DNA of 20,151 bases from DATJLQ01 sp035509415 (GCA_035509415.1 DATJLQ010000187.1:1-20151), one strand, 5' to 3'; shown: positions 11,120-18,237, counted from the stretch's first letter. A program made the numbers and translations. The notes: generated by a model from the sequence alone, not told the origin.

Positions 11120-12601
11120 ATGCAATTGGACGTTGGCTCGGAAACGCTGCTCGACGAGATCGGCCGCTTCTGCCGCGAGACCCACATGGCGGAATCGACC
11201 TTCGGCCGGCTCGCGGTGAACGACGGCAAATTCGTGAGCCGCCTCCGTTTCGGCGGCCATGTGACGACCCGCACCCTCGACCGGGTGCACAATTTCATCG
11301 AGACCTATGACGGCCAGATCCGCCCACGCGGCCCGCGCCGCCTCGAGGCGGAAACAAGCATGACGCCCGGGGCGGCATCGGCTCCGACGGCGATGGCGGC
11401 AGCCCTTTCGAGCGCAGCGTCCGCGCCGCGAGTCGCGCCCGTGCCGAAACTCGCGCCCGCGCCCGAAAGCGCCACTTCGGCCAAGCAGAATTTCCGCTTC
11501 TACGACAACCGCCAGAAATATCTTCTCTTCGTCAATACCTGCGGCGAGAAATGGGCGATCGCCGAGCGGGTCGGCATGGAGCTCTTGAACGTGCATCCGA
11601 AGCCGCCCGCGTTGCGCCTGTTCGACGCGGGCATGGGCGACGGCACGGTCCTGACCCGCGTGCTGCGCGAGACGCACCATCGCTTCCCGACCATGCCGCT
11701 CTACATCGTCGGCAAGGAGATCAGCCTCGAGGATGTGCGCCTGAGCCTCGAGAAAATGTCCGACCGCTTCTTCGAGCATCCCGCGACCGTGCTCGTGCTG
11801 ACCAATCTCTATTACTCCGAGGCACCCTGGTTGACACCCAAGACGCTCGCGGCGGCGGGGGCGCTCACCTGGCACGAGGTGGTGCTCTCGGGCACGACCG
11901 CCCACGATTTCGACCAGCAGATCAGGGCCCTCCAGCCGTTCCTCGCCGAGCATTGGAACGTGCGCTCGAGCCCGACCACGGGCAATCCGCTTTACCAGCG
12001 CCCGACCGTGCTGGTGATCTATCGCGACGACCACAAGTTTCTCCTCGACCGCGTGATCCCGCGCCGCGGGGCGACGCGCGCGGATTTCGACCTCGTGATC
12101 GCGTCCCAGCCTTACCGCCTGCGCGTGCCGATCGAGTTCAAGGTGCGCAAGGTGCTGCAGCCGCTCGTGCAGTCGCTCGGGCCCGGCGGGCGCATGCTCG
12201 CGATCCATTCCCACGGGCGCGACCCCGGCCTCGAGATCGTGCAGAAGCTCTGGCCCGACGAGAACCCGTTCCGCCACGACCGGCACCAGATCCTGCGCGC
12301 GCTCAAAGGAGAGCTGGGTGCTGCGGGGCGCGATCTCAACTTCAACGCCTATTCGGACAGCCGCTCGATCTTCACCTACCGCATGCACACGCTGCCGGAG
12401 GAGATCAGCCAGGCGATCGGCACCTCGACGCTGCTGGCGGCCTGGAACGCGGCCATCTACGTCAACCAGATCGAGGACGAGCGGCTCGCGCAGGCGATCA
12501 AAGGCACGGATTATCTCGACGCGGTCCAGACCGTGCTGCGCAAGCATGGCGGCCTCTGGTTCCACGACGAATCCTACGTCGTCTCGCGCCGGCGCGATTG
12601 A
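11120..12601 (+). CDS. HTH-like domain fused to a SAM-methyltransferase-like domain
   Basis: This is a 493-residue protein. Residues 1-62 ('LLDEIGRFCRETHMAESTFG' then 'RLAVNDGKFVSRLRFGGHVT' and 'TRTLDRVHNFI') resemble the short HTH domains of small alphaproteobacterial regulators. An Ala/Pro-rich linker follows at about 70-122, and then a Rossmann-like methyltransferase domain with motif I 'LRLFDAGMGDGTVL' (165-178) and acidic Glu200 in 'LYIVGKEISLEDVRLS', as expected for ribose binding of S-adenosylmethionine. The C-terminal 200 residues are conserved-looking but I recognise no substrate motif. The start is ATG 11120, with GGAGG at 11107-11111 8 nt upstream; an in-frame TTG at 11075 is less likely. 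It is the first gene of the plus-strand block and may regulate it as well as act as an enzyme. The methyltransferase call rests on motif I; the actual substrate is unknown. Confidence 0.65.
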   Translation: MQLDVGSETLLDEIGRFCRETHMAESTFGRLAVNDGKFVSRLRFGGHVTTRTLDRVHNFIETYDGQIRPRGPRRLEAETSMTPGAASAPTAMAAALSSAASAPRVAPVPKLAPAPESATSAKQNFRFYDNRQKYLLFVNTCGEKWAIAERVGMELLNVHPKPPALRLFDAGMGDGTVLTRVLRETHHRFPTMPLYIVGKEISLEDVRLSLEKMSDRFFEHPATVLVLTNLYYSEAPWLTPKTLAAAGALTWHEVVLSGTTAHDFDQQIRALQPFLAEHWNVRSSPTTGNPLYQRPTVLVIYRDDHKFLLDRVIPRRGATRADFDLVIASQPYRLRVPIEFKVRKVLQPLVQSLGPGGRMLAIHSHGRDPGLEIVQKLWPDENPFRHDRHQILRALKGELGAAGRDLNFNAYSDSRSIFTYRMHTLPEEISQAIGTSTLLAAWNAAIYVNQIEDERLAQAIKGTDYLDAVQTVLRKHGGLWFHDESYVVSRRRD

Positions 12602-12606
12602 GGCGG

Positions 12607-12611
12607 GGAGG
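12607..12611 (+). promoter_or_regulatory. ribosome binding site that decides the start of the MTHFR-like gene
   Basis: GGAGG at 12607-12611 directly abuts a first ATG at 12612 (no spacing) but lies 6 nt before a second in-frame ATG at 12618. The second is therefore the better start. Confidence 0.6.
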
Positions 12612-12617
12612 ATGAGC

Positions 12618-13589
12618 ATGAATTCGGCCCCGGCCGATGGGAATTGGCCCATGGAGCGAGACCCTGCCGAGAATGCGCACGCGGCCCCGAGCCCGGCCGA
12701 GCTCGCGGACTTGGTGCGCGGCTATTCGATCGAGGTGAGCCCGCATGAGGGGCTGGACGCGGCACGGCTCGCGTCCCTTCTCGGCGCCGGCCGCACGGTC
12801 TATGTGACGGCGCTCCCGGGCCGCGGGTTCGATTTCAATCTCCCGGCTGCTGGGATGCTCGCGCGCGCGGGGCTCAAGCCCGTGCCCCATCTCGCGGCGC
12901 GCCGCGTGCCGAGCCGCGCGGCGCTCGCGGACTACCTCGCGCGCGCGCGCGACGAGGCGGGGTGCGACGATCTTCTTCTGGTCGCGGGCGACGAGCGCCG
13001 GGCGCTCGGCCCCTATCCGGGTGCCGCGGCCGTGCTCGAGACCGGACTCCTCCCGCAATTCGGCATTCGGCGCGTCGGCCTCGCCGCCTACCCGGGCGGC
13101 CATCCCTTGCTCGATGCCGCGGGCTTGCGCGCCGCCCTCGAGCGTAAGACGGCACTCGCGCGCGAAAGCGGCCTCGAGGCGCGTATCGTGACCCAATTCT
13201 CGTTCGAGCCCGCGCGCATCGTGGCCTTTCTCGGCGCGCTCGAGGCGACCGGCACGGCGCTTCCGGTCCATGTCGGCCTTGCGGGGCTCGCCCCCGCGCG
13301 CACGCTCCTCAAATTCGCGCGCCGTTGCGGCGTGGGGGCGTCCCTCAAGATGCTGCGCGCGCACGGGCGCGAGCTCCTGAACCTTTTGACGCTGTCGGCG
13401 CCCGACGCGGCGCTGCTTCAGCTTGCGGCCGAGCGGCGTCGCTCGCGCGGCGCGCGGCCGGCGGGGATTCATTTCTTCCCCTTCGGCGGCGTCGAGCGCA
13501 CGGCGCGCTGGGCGGAAGCGGTCGCGCGCGGCGCCGTCGAGATCGACCGGGACGGCGCCGGCTTCGCCGTGCGCGACGAGATCGGATGA
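12618..13589 (+). CDS. methylenetetrahydrofolate reductase-like protein
   Basis: This is a 323-residue TIM-barrel protein of the MTHFR family, which reduces methylene-THF to methyl-THF with FAD, or runs the reverse in methyl oxidation. Recognisable pieces are 'YSIEVSPHEG' with Glu39 (the general acid position), 'LLLVAGDERRALGPYP' with Asp125 (flavin contact position), 'GLAAYPGGHPLLD' at 155-167, and 'ARIVTQFSFEPARIVAFL' with Gln193 (folate contact position). It is clearly diverged from enteric MetF: the barrel has many substitutions and a 25-residue acidic N-terminal extension. It follows the methyltransferase gene by 16 nt and precedes the small gene by 13 nt, so these are one operon. The neighbours suggest that it supplies or drains methyl groups for the MetE-like proteins downstream. 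Confidence 0.82.
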   Translation: MNSAPADGNWPMERDPAENAHAAPSPAELADLVRGYSIEVSPHEGLDAARLASLLGAGRTVYVTALPGRGFDFNLPAAGMLARAGLKPVPHLAARRVPSRAALADYLARARDEAGCDDLLLVAGDERRALGPYPGAAAVLETGLLPQFGIRRVGLAAYPGGHPLLDAAGLRAALERKTALARESGLEARIVTQFSFEPARIVAFLGALEATGTALPVHVGLAGLAPARTLLKFARRCGVGASLKMLRAHGRELLNLLTLSAPDAALLQLAAERRRSRGARPAGIHFFPFGGVERTARWAEAVARGAVEIDRDGAGFAVRDEIG

Positions 13590-13602
13590 GGGAGAACGCG
13601 CC

Positions 13603-13833
13603 ATGATGACACGCGAAGACACCGCCCTCGCGGCCACGCGCGGACGCGTGCGCCGAAGCGAGGTCGTAACCCGCGTCGCGGGGGTCGAGGGGGCGAAGCC
13701 GCCCCACGGGCTCGTGCGCATCGGGCTCGAGGGCGAGGAAGGGCCGCTGCTGCTCGAAATGTCGGAGGAGGCGGCGATGCAGCTCTTGGCCTATCTGCTA
13801 AAGGTCTTGCCGAAACGCGGCTTGAGGAAGTAA
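13603..13833 (+). CDS. small protein of unknown function (76 aa)
   Basis: GGGAG at 13590-13594, 8 nt before the ATG at 13603, and 13-nt spacing from the MTHFR stop support a real gene. Residues 1-30 are basic and Thr/Arg-rich. Residues 36-52 ('GLVRIGLEGEEGPLLLEM') look like two short beta strands, and 54-70 ('EEAAMQLLAYLLKVLP') like an amphipathic helix. There is no signal peptide, Cys motif or membrane segment. I do not recognise the family. Its position between the MTHFR-like and MetE-like genes suggests an accessory or binding role in the same pathway. Confidence 0.6.
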   Translation: MMTREDTALAATRGRVRRSEVVTRVAGVEGAKPPHGLVRIGLEGEEGPLLLEMSEEAAMQLLAYLLKVLPKRGLRK

Positions 13834-14012
13834 CGGCCGCAATTAACACGTCGGCGCCCCCGAGCCGGCCAAAAATTTCGGCGCTCGATCCGCCCGCGCG
13901 GACGTTATAAAATTCCGCCCCTCAACGACACACCGGCCGTGACGGCCGCGCGGCACTTGCGCCGATGCCGCCGTCCCAGAACAAGGCCGACCCATCCCGG
14001 AGGAAACGATCC
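13834..14012 (+). promoter_or_regulatory. 179-bp gap with possible internal promoter and a strong ribosome binding site
   Basis: TATAAA at 13906-13911 stands in an otherwise GC-rich gap and could be a -10 box, though no convincing -35 is visible 16-18 bp upstream. GGAGG at 13999-14003 lies 9 nt before the ATG at 14013. I looked for SAM-II and cobalamin riboswitch cores, because methionine-synthase-like genes follow, and did not see them. The tandem MetE-like genes may therefore have their own promoter. Confidence 0.35.
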
Positions 14013-15128
14013 ATGGCCTCACGCACCAAGCCCCCGTTCCGCGCCGACCATGTCGGAAGCCTGCTGCGCCCGAAGGCGCTTCTTGAGGCACGCGAGGCCC
14101 ACAAGGCGGGCCGCATCGACGCGGCCGCGCTCAAGGCCGCGGAGGACGAGGCGATCCGCGGCGCGGTCAAGCTGCAGGAAGACGTGGGTCTCCAGGGCGT
14201 CACGGACGGCGAATACCGGCGCGCCTCCTGGCACATGGATTTTCTCTACCAGGTGGGGGGTGTGACCAAGGTCCAGGACAACATCAGCGTCAAGTTCCAC
14301 AACGAGAAGGGCGACCTCGAATTCACGCCCGCGGCGCTGCGCATCACCGCGCGCCTCGCGCTCGGCAAGACCATCTTCGCCGACGCCTTCACGTTCCTGA
14401 AATCCGCGACGCACCGCACGCCCAAGCTCACCATCCCGTCGCCGAGCATGATGCATTACCGCGGCGGGCGCGCCGCCATCGACGAGAAAATCTATCCGAC
14501 TCTCGACCGGTTCTGGGACGATCTCGGCGCGGTCTACGCGGACGAGATCGAGGCGCTCGGCAAGCTCGGCTGCACCTATCTCCAGCTCGACGACACGAGC
14601 CTCGCCTATCTGAACGATCCCGCGCAACGCGCGCACGTGGCGAAGCTCGGCGGCGACCCCGATGCGCAGCACCTCACCTACATCAAGCTGATCAATTCGG
14701 CGTTGAGGAAAAAGCCCCCGGGCATGACCGTGTGCACCCATCTCTGCCGCGGCAATTTCCGCTCCTCCTGGGTCGCCTCCGGCGGTTACGACCACGTGGC
14801 CGATGCGCTCTTCAACCGGCTCGAGGTCGACGGGTATTTCCTCGAATACGACGACGCGCGCTCGGGCGGCTTCGAGCCGCTGCGCTACGTGCCCAAGGGG
14901 AAGATGGTGGTGCTCGGGCTCATCACGACCAAGAAGGGGGCGCTCGAGAAGAAGGACGCGCTCAAGCGCCGGATCGACGAGGCGGCGAAGTTCATGCCGC
15001 TCGACCAGATCTGCCTCTCGCCCCAATGCGGCTTCTCCTCGACGGTCGAGGGAAACGCGCTTTCGATCGAGGAGGAGATCGCGAAGCTCCGCCTCGTGGT
15101 CGAGACCGCGCGCGAGGTCTGGGGCTGA
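14013..15128 (+). CDS. MetE-core methyltransferase family protein, paralog A
   Basis: This is a 371-residue protein of the cobalamin-independent methionine synthase superfamily (COG0620), corresponding to the MetE C-terminal catalytic barrel without the N-terminal folate-binding half. The zinc ligands are visible: His243 and Cys245 in 'VCTHLCRGNF', Glu278 in 'YFLEYDD' and Cys339 in 'LSPQCGFSSTVEGN'. Substrate-thiol binding residue Asp193 is in 'YLQLDDTSLAYL', where the usual D-E is D-D. 'KPPFRADHVGSLLRP' at the N-terminus is typical of YxjG/YxjH-type proteins. These transfer a methyl group to a thiol such as homocysteine; the donor is uncertain in short forms. The start has a strong ribosome site (GGAGG 9 nt upstream); an upstream in-frame codon at 13965 is unlikely. 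The paralog follows after 32 nt. Confidence 0.88.
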   Translation: MASRTKPPFRADHVGSLLRPKALLEAREAHKAGRIDAAALKAAEDEAIRGAVKLQEDVGLQGVTDGEYRRASWHMDFLYQVGGVTKVQDNISVKFHNEKGDLEFTPAALRITARLALGKTIFADAFTFLKSATHRTPKLTIPSPSMMHYRGGRAAIDEKIYPTLDRFWDDLGAVYADEIEALGKLGCTYLQLDDTSLAYLNDPAQRAHVAKLGGDPDAQHLTYIKLINSALRKKPPGMTVCTHLCRGNFRSSWVASGGYDHVADALFNRLEVDGYFLEYDDARSGGFEPLRYVPKGKMVVLGLITTKKGALEKKDALKRRIDEAAKFMPLDQICLSPQCGFSSTVEGNALSIEEEIAKLRLVVETAREVWG

Positions 15129-15130
15129 GG
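15075..15130 (+). repeat. 56-bp exact repeat, copy 1 (3' end of paralog A)
   Basis: The last 54 bases of the coding region including the stop, plus 2 bases after it, are identical to 16226-16281 at the end of paralog B. It begins GAGATCGCGAAGCTCCGCCT and ends GGGGCTGAGG. Confidence 0.85.
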
Positions 15131-15160
15131 AAACGCCGTCCGCGCGAGGGAAACCGGGCC

Positions 15161-16279
15161 ATGACCGAGCGAGCCAAGCCGCCGTTCCGCGCCGACCATG
15201 TGGGCAGCCTGTTGCGCCCGAAGAAGCTCCTGGACGCGCGCGCGGCCAAGGCCAAGGGATCGATTTCGGCCGAAGCCCTCCGCGCGGTCGAAGACGAGGC
15301 GATCCGGGAAGCGGTCTCGCTCCAGGAGCGCATCGGGCTCGAGGCCGTGACCGACGGCGAGTTCCGGCGCACCCAATGGCATCTCGATTTCCTGCTTTCG
15401 TTCGCGAACGTGAAGCTCGTGCCCTCGAAGCTCAAGCTCCATTTCCACACCGACGCGGGCGCCATCGAGGTGACCGCCCCCACGCTCTTCGTCGCGGGCA
15501 AGCTCGCGCGCCCGAAGCCCATCTTCGTCGACCACTTCAAGTTCGTGAAATCGGTCGCCCACGCGACGCCGAAGCAGACCATCCCGTCCCCGACCATCAT
15601 GCATTTCCGCGGCGGGCGCGCCGCGGTCGACCGCGCGGCCTATCCGGACATGGACGGGTTCTTCGCCGATCTCGCGCGCGTCTACCGCGAGGAGATCGCC
15701 GGGCTCGCCGAGGCGGGCTGCAGCTATCTCCAGATCGACGAGACCAACTTCGCCTATCTGTGCGATCCCGCGATGCGCGAGCAGGTGCGCCGGAACATCG
15801 GCGAGGACCCGGACAAGCTGCCGCGCCTCTATGCCAGGCTGATCGACGACGCGATCGCCGGGCGCCCCAAGGACATGGCGGTGTGCATGCACATCTGCCG
15901 CGGCAACAACCAGAGCGCCTGGCTCGCCGAGGGCGGCTACGAGCCGGTCGCCGACGTGCTGTTCAACGAGATCGGCATCGACGGCTATTTCCTCGAATAC
16001 GACAGCCCGCGCGCGGGCGACTTCAAGCCGCTGCGCTTCGTGCCCAAGGGGAAGATCGTGGTGCTGGGGCTGGTCACGACCAAGACCGCGCCGCTCGAGC
16101 AGAAGGACGAGCTCAAGCGCCGCATCGAGGAGGCCGCGAAATTCGTGCCGCTCGACCAGCTCGCGCTTTCGCCCCAATGCGGCTTCTCCTCGACCGTCGA
16201 GGGCAACAAGGTCACGCTCGAGGACGAGATCGCGAAGCTCCGCCTCGTGGTCGAGACCGCGCGCGAGGTCTGGGGCTGA
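15161..16279 (+). CDS. MetE-core methyltransferase family protein, paralog B
   Basis: This is a 372-residue tandem paralog of the preceding gene, clearly alike from 'KPPFRADHVGSLLRPK' to the shared C-terminus 'IAKLRLVVETAREVWG'. The zinc site is intact: His244 and Cys246 in 'VCMHICRGNN', Glu279 in 'YFLEYDSP', Cys340 in 'LSPQCGFSSTVEGN'. Unlike paralog A it keeps the canonical Asp193-Glu194 pair ('YLQIDETNF'). The two differ most at 75-110 and 200-235, so they may take different methyl donors or acceptors, or form a heterodimer. The ATG at 15161 has GAGGG (15146-15150) 10 nt upstream. It probably belongs to one transcript with paralog A. Confidence 0.88.
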   Translation: MTERAKPPFRADHVGSLLRPKKLLDARAAKAKGSISAEALRAVEDEAIREAVSLQERIGLEAVTDGEFRRTQWHLDFLLSFANVKLVPSKLKLHFHTDAGAIEVTAPTLFVAGKLARPKPIFVDHFKFVKSVAHATPKQTIPSPTIMHFRGGRAAVDRAAYPDMDGFFADLARVYREEIAGLAEAGCSYLQIDETNFAYLCDPAMREQVRRNIGEDPDKLPRLYARLIDDAIAGRPKDMAVCMHICRGNNQSAWLAEGGYEPVADVLFNEIGIDGYFLEYDSPRAGDFKPLRFVPKGKIVVLGLVTTKTAPLEQKDELKRRIEEAAKFVPLDQLALSPQCGFSSTVEGNKVTLEDEIAKLRLVVETAREVWG

Positions 16280-16281
16280 GG
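16226..16281 (+). repeat. 56-bp exact repeat, copy 2 (3' end of paralog B)
   Basis: Identical to 15075-15130. The exact match at synonymous positions and beyond the stop codon, between paralogs that differ a great deal elsewhere, suggests recent gene conversion or duplication with strong local constraint. Confidence 0.85.
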
Positions 16282-16351
16282 GCGTCCGCTCCGCCGCATT
16301 GACGCGCGGCCGAATCCGCGCCATGTACTGGGAATCGAGCCCGAGGACCCC

Positions 16352-16990
16352 ATGACCTTCGATCCCGCCGCGCTCAAAGCCCTGAAGCGGCCCCAAGGCC
16401 TGCCGTTCCGCATCGCCAAGATCGGCCACGTCGTGCTGCGCGTGACCGACATGGCGCGCTCGGTCGCGTTCTACACCCAGGTGCTCGGCTTCTCGGTCTC
16501 GGACGTCTATCCCGAGGACATGGTGCCGGGCGGAATGGTGTTCATGCGCATGAACCACGACCATCACGGCGTCGCGCTGGTGGGCGGCATCAAGAGCCCG
16601 GCGCGCAGCGTCGAGCTCCATCACATGGCGTTCGAGGTCGGCACCCTCGACGAGGTGCTGCGCGCGCGCGACCACCTCAAGAAGCACAAGGTGCAGATCG
16701 ATTTCGAGGGGCGCCGCCGCGCGGGCGTGCAGATCGCGGTCGAGTTCCGCGATCCGGACGGGCACCGGCTCGAGATTTTCTGGGGCGTCGACCAGGTGGG
16801 CAGCGACGGCTATGTGCGCCCCGGCTCGGAATGGAAATGGGCCCACAGCCTCGAGGAGGCGATCGCCGATCCGGTGCGCGGGCAGGACACGAGCCTCGCC
16901 GACCAGCGCCTTCTTGCGCCGAGCCCTGTCACGCACGCGCCGCGCGCGCGCAACGGCAGGAAATCGCCCAAGGCCGCGCCCAGGAAATAG
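16352..16990 (+). CDS. VOC-family (glyoxalase/extradiol dioxygenase-like) protein
   Basis: This is a 212-residue protein with two beta-alpha-beta-beta-beta modules at about 20-80 and 88-145. The metal ligands of the family are present: His26 in 'KIGHVVLRVTDM', His90/His91 in 'VELHHMAFEVGTLDEV' and Glu141 in 'DPDGHRLEIFWG'. 'SVAFYTQVLGFSVSDVY' is the classic first module. The C-terminal 50 residues are basic and low in complexity ('RARNGRKSPKAAPRK'), an unusual tail for this fold. The family includes metal-dependent dioxygenases, glyoxalases and isomerases; an extradiol dioxygenase-like role is plausible from 'DHHGVALVGG' and the His-His-Glu set, but the substrate is unknown. GAGGA at 16343-16347 precedes the ATG by only 4 nt. 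It is 72 nt after paralog B and probably ends the plus-strand block. Confidence 0.82.
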   Translation: MTFDPAALKALKRPQGLPFRIAKIGHVVLRVTDMARSVAFYTQVLGFSVSDVYPEDMVPGGMVFMRMNHDHHGVALVGGIKSPARSVELHHMAFEVGTLDEVLRARDHLKKHKVQIDFEGRRRAGVQIAVEFRDPDGHRLEIFWGVDQVGSDGYVRPGSEWKWAHSLEEAIADPVRGQDTSLADQRLLAPSPVTHAPRARNGRKSPKAAPRK

Positions 16991-17027
16991 CGGCAGCCGA
17001 GCAATTGCGACAGTCGGGGAATAGGGA

Positions 17028-17047
17028 CCGGGCGTTCGAGCGCCCGG
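17028..17047. terminator. hairpin between convergent genes, possible bidirectional terminator
   Basis: CCGGGCG (17028-17034) and CGCCCGG (17041-17047) form a perfect 7-bp stem around TTCGAG. It lies in the 110-bp gap between the ends of the VOC gene (plus) and the small secreted protein gene (minus). There is no T-run, so termination strength is uncertain. Confidence 0.4.
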
Positions 17048-17100
17048 GCCGTCGCGCGCGCACGCCGCCCGCGTTTCTCGCGCCGCTGCGGTGGATCGCG

Positions 17101-17460
17101 TTAATGCAGCGGGAAGATGAAGTCGAGATTGAGCGACGGCGCCGCGGGCGCGTAATAGACCGGCGGCGGCGTATAGACATAGGCCGGGGGCGGCGGCGGC
17201 TCATAATGCCTATGCCGCTCGCGCTCGAGCCGCTCGGCCTCTTCGCGCCGGCGCATCTCGTCGGGCGGCGGCGGATGGCCCGGATCTCCGTGATAGGCGG
17301 GTCCGGGCGGCCCACGGTCCTGGGCGAAGGCGGTCGCGACGAAGCCCGCGCCCGAGCCGCCGGGCGCCGCCCCGAGGCTCGACAGCACGAGGGCCAGCGG
17401 CACGGCCGCAAGCACGACGCCAAGGCGACGGGAGACGCGTTTCGATTCGAGCTTCGTCAT
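17101..17460 (-). CDS. small secreted Pro/Tyr-rich protein
   Basis: This is a 119-residue protein. The N-terminus is basic (KLESKRVSRR), followed by a hydrophobic stretch at about 13-30 and an Ala-x-Ala-like site 'ATAFA' before Gln47, which reads as a Sec signal peptide. The mature part has three zones: Gly/Pro-rich, a charged stretch 'MRRREEAERLERERHRHY' that is likely helical, and a Pro/Tyr-rich zone 'PPPPPAYVYTPPPVYY', ending in 'LNLDFIFPLH'. No enzyme fold is visible; it may be a periplasmic or cell-envelope structural protein. GAGGAC (17468-17473) lies 7 nt before the ATG at 17460, which decides this start over a longer open frame reaching 17853. It is 86 nt downstream of the Spy-like gene and probably co-transcribed. 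Confidence 0.65.
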   Translation of the reverse strand: MTKLESKRVSRRLGVVLAAVPLALVLSSLGAAPGGSGAGFVATAFAQDRGPPGPAYHGDPGHPPPPDEMRRREEAERLERERHRHYEPPPPPAYVYTPPPVYYAPAAPSLNLDFIFPLH

Positions 17461-17546
17461 GACGCCGGTCCTCGTTTCATCGCACTGTTTTCGGCACTCG
17501 CGCGCGGCCGCGACGGGCCGTCGCGGCGCGCGCGGTCGATCGTGGA

Positions 17547-18113
17547 TTACTGGCTCTTGGGTGCGGCCTGGGGTGCCGGCTTCGCCGGCGCCTTGTGGCG
17601 CGGACCGGGCCGATGCTCGAAGCTGCGGAACACCGCGTCCGCGTTCTTCTTCTGCGCGTCGGGCATCGCGTTGTAGAGCGCCCCGAACGCGGCGACGAGC
17701 TTCTTCAGCCCGTCCGCATGGGCCTGGGTGATGGTCTGGAAGGACTGGAGATCCTCGACCGCCGTCATGGTACGCGCTTCCTTGTAGCGCTGGCGCGACA
17801 GATCCTCGACCGTCTTCGCGTTGTCGCGCATGGTCTGGGCGACGTCGTTCCACAGCGCCTCTTCATCGGCCGTGATCTTGAGCCGCGCCTTGAGCTCGTT
17901 GATGCGCGCCTCGACCCGGGTGATGTGAGCGACGTGCTTGGGCTTCGGCTTGGCTTCGGTGGTGGACGGCGTGGCCGGCGTCACCGTCGCCTGGGCGACC
18001 AGCATCGAAGCATCGCTCGCCCGGGCGGTGTCGAGCGCGGCGGCTGCGCCGACCAGGCCGAGCACGGCGCCCGCCGCGACGGCGCGGGCGATCAATCTGG
18101 AAATCTGGGACAT
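17547..18113 (-). CDS. secreted LTXXQ/Spy-CpxP-like protein
   Basis: This is a 188-residue protein. Residues 1-32 form a signal peptide ('ISRLIARAVAAGAVLGLVGA' core, cleavage near 'DTARA-S'). A Thr/Pro/Lys-rich linker runs to about 60. Helical segments follow: 'VEARINELKARLKITADEEA' (67-86) continuing 'LWNDVAQTMRDNAKTVEDL', then 'LQSFQTITQAHADGLKKLVA' (122-141) and 'LYNAMPDAQKKNADAVF' (146-162). The pattern of a short L-x-I-T-x-x-E/Q-x-x-x-W helix and a later M-x-x-x-Q is that of the LTXXQ family, whose enteric members Spy and CpxP are periplasmic chaperones. The C-terminus is Lys/Pro/Ala-rich. TGAGG at 18121-18125 lies 7 nt before the ATG. A periplasmic stress or metal-response role is likely but inferred. 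Confidence 0.78.
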   Translation of the reverse strand: MSQISRLIARAVAAGAVLGLVGAAAALDTARASDASMLVAQATVTPATPSTTEAKPKPKHVAHITRVEARINELKARLKITADEEALWNDVAQTMRDNAKTVEDLSRQRYKEARTMTAVEDLQSFQTITQAHADGLKKLVAAFGALYNAMPDAQKKNADAVFRSFEHRPGPRHKAPAKPAPQAAPKSQ

Positions 18114-18209
18114 TGTGCAACCTCAGGTTCGTTCATTATGGCGCGGGCGGACGCCCTGGCCTGTTCTTGATACGCACGAGGCCGGCACACCCGGCCGACG
18201 CCACCTAGC

Positions 18210-18237
18210 ACCTTATCGGCACCCAGCGGCGATTCAA
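18210..18237 (-). promoter_or_regulatory. weak promoter candidate for the Spy-like gene
   Basis: Read on the minus strand, TTGAAT (18232-18237) and TAAGGT (18210-18215) are 16 bp apart. The -35 is good, the -10 matches only at its ends. Transcription would start about 90 nt before the ATG at 18113. The rest of the 18114-18372 gap holds an AT-rich patch near 18319-18336 and no clear terminator for the aldolase gene. Confidence 0.3.

Noticed and set aside
13834..14012. A methionine- or cobalamin-linked riboswitch before the MetE-like genes
   Set aside because: I did not find the conserved cores of SAM-II or cobalamin riboswitches; only GC-rich short inverted repeats are present.
16323..16355. 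Ten-codon open frame (MYWESSPRTP) whose stop overlaps the VOC ATG
   Set aside because: It has no ribosome site of its own; a leader peptide cannot be supported from one sequence.
14885..16936. 683-residue minus-strand open frame across the MetE-like and VOC genes
   Set aside because: It is antisense to three recognised genes and its internal repeats simply mirror the two paralogs.
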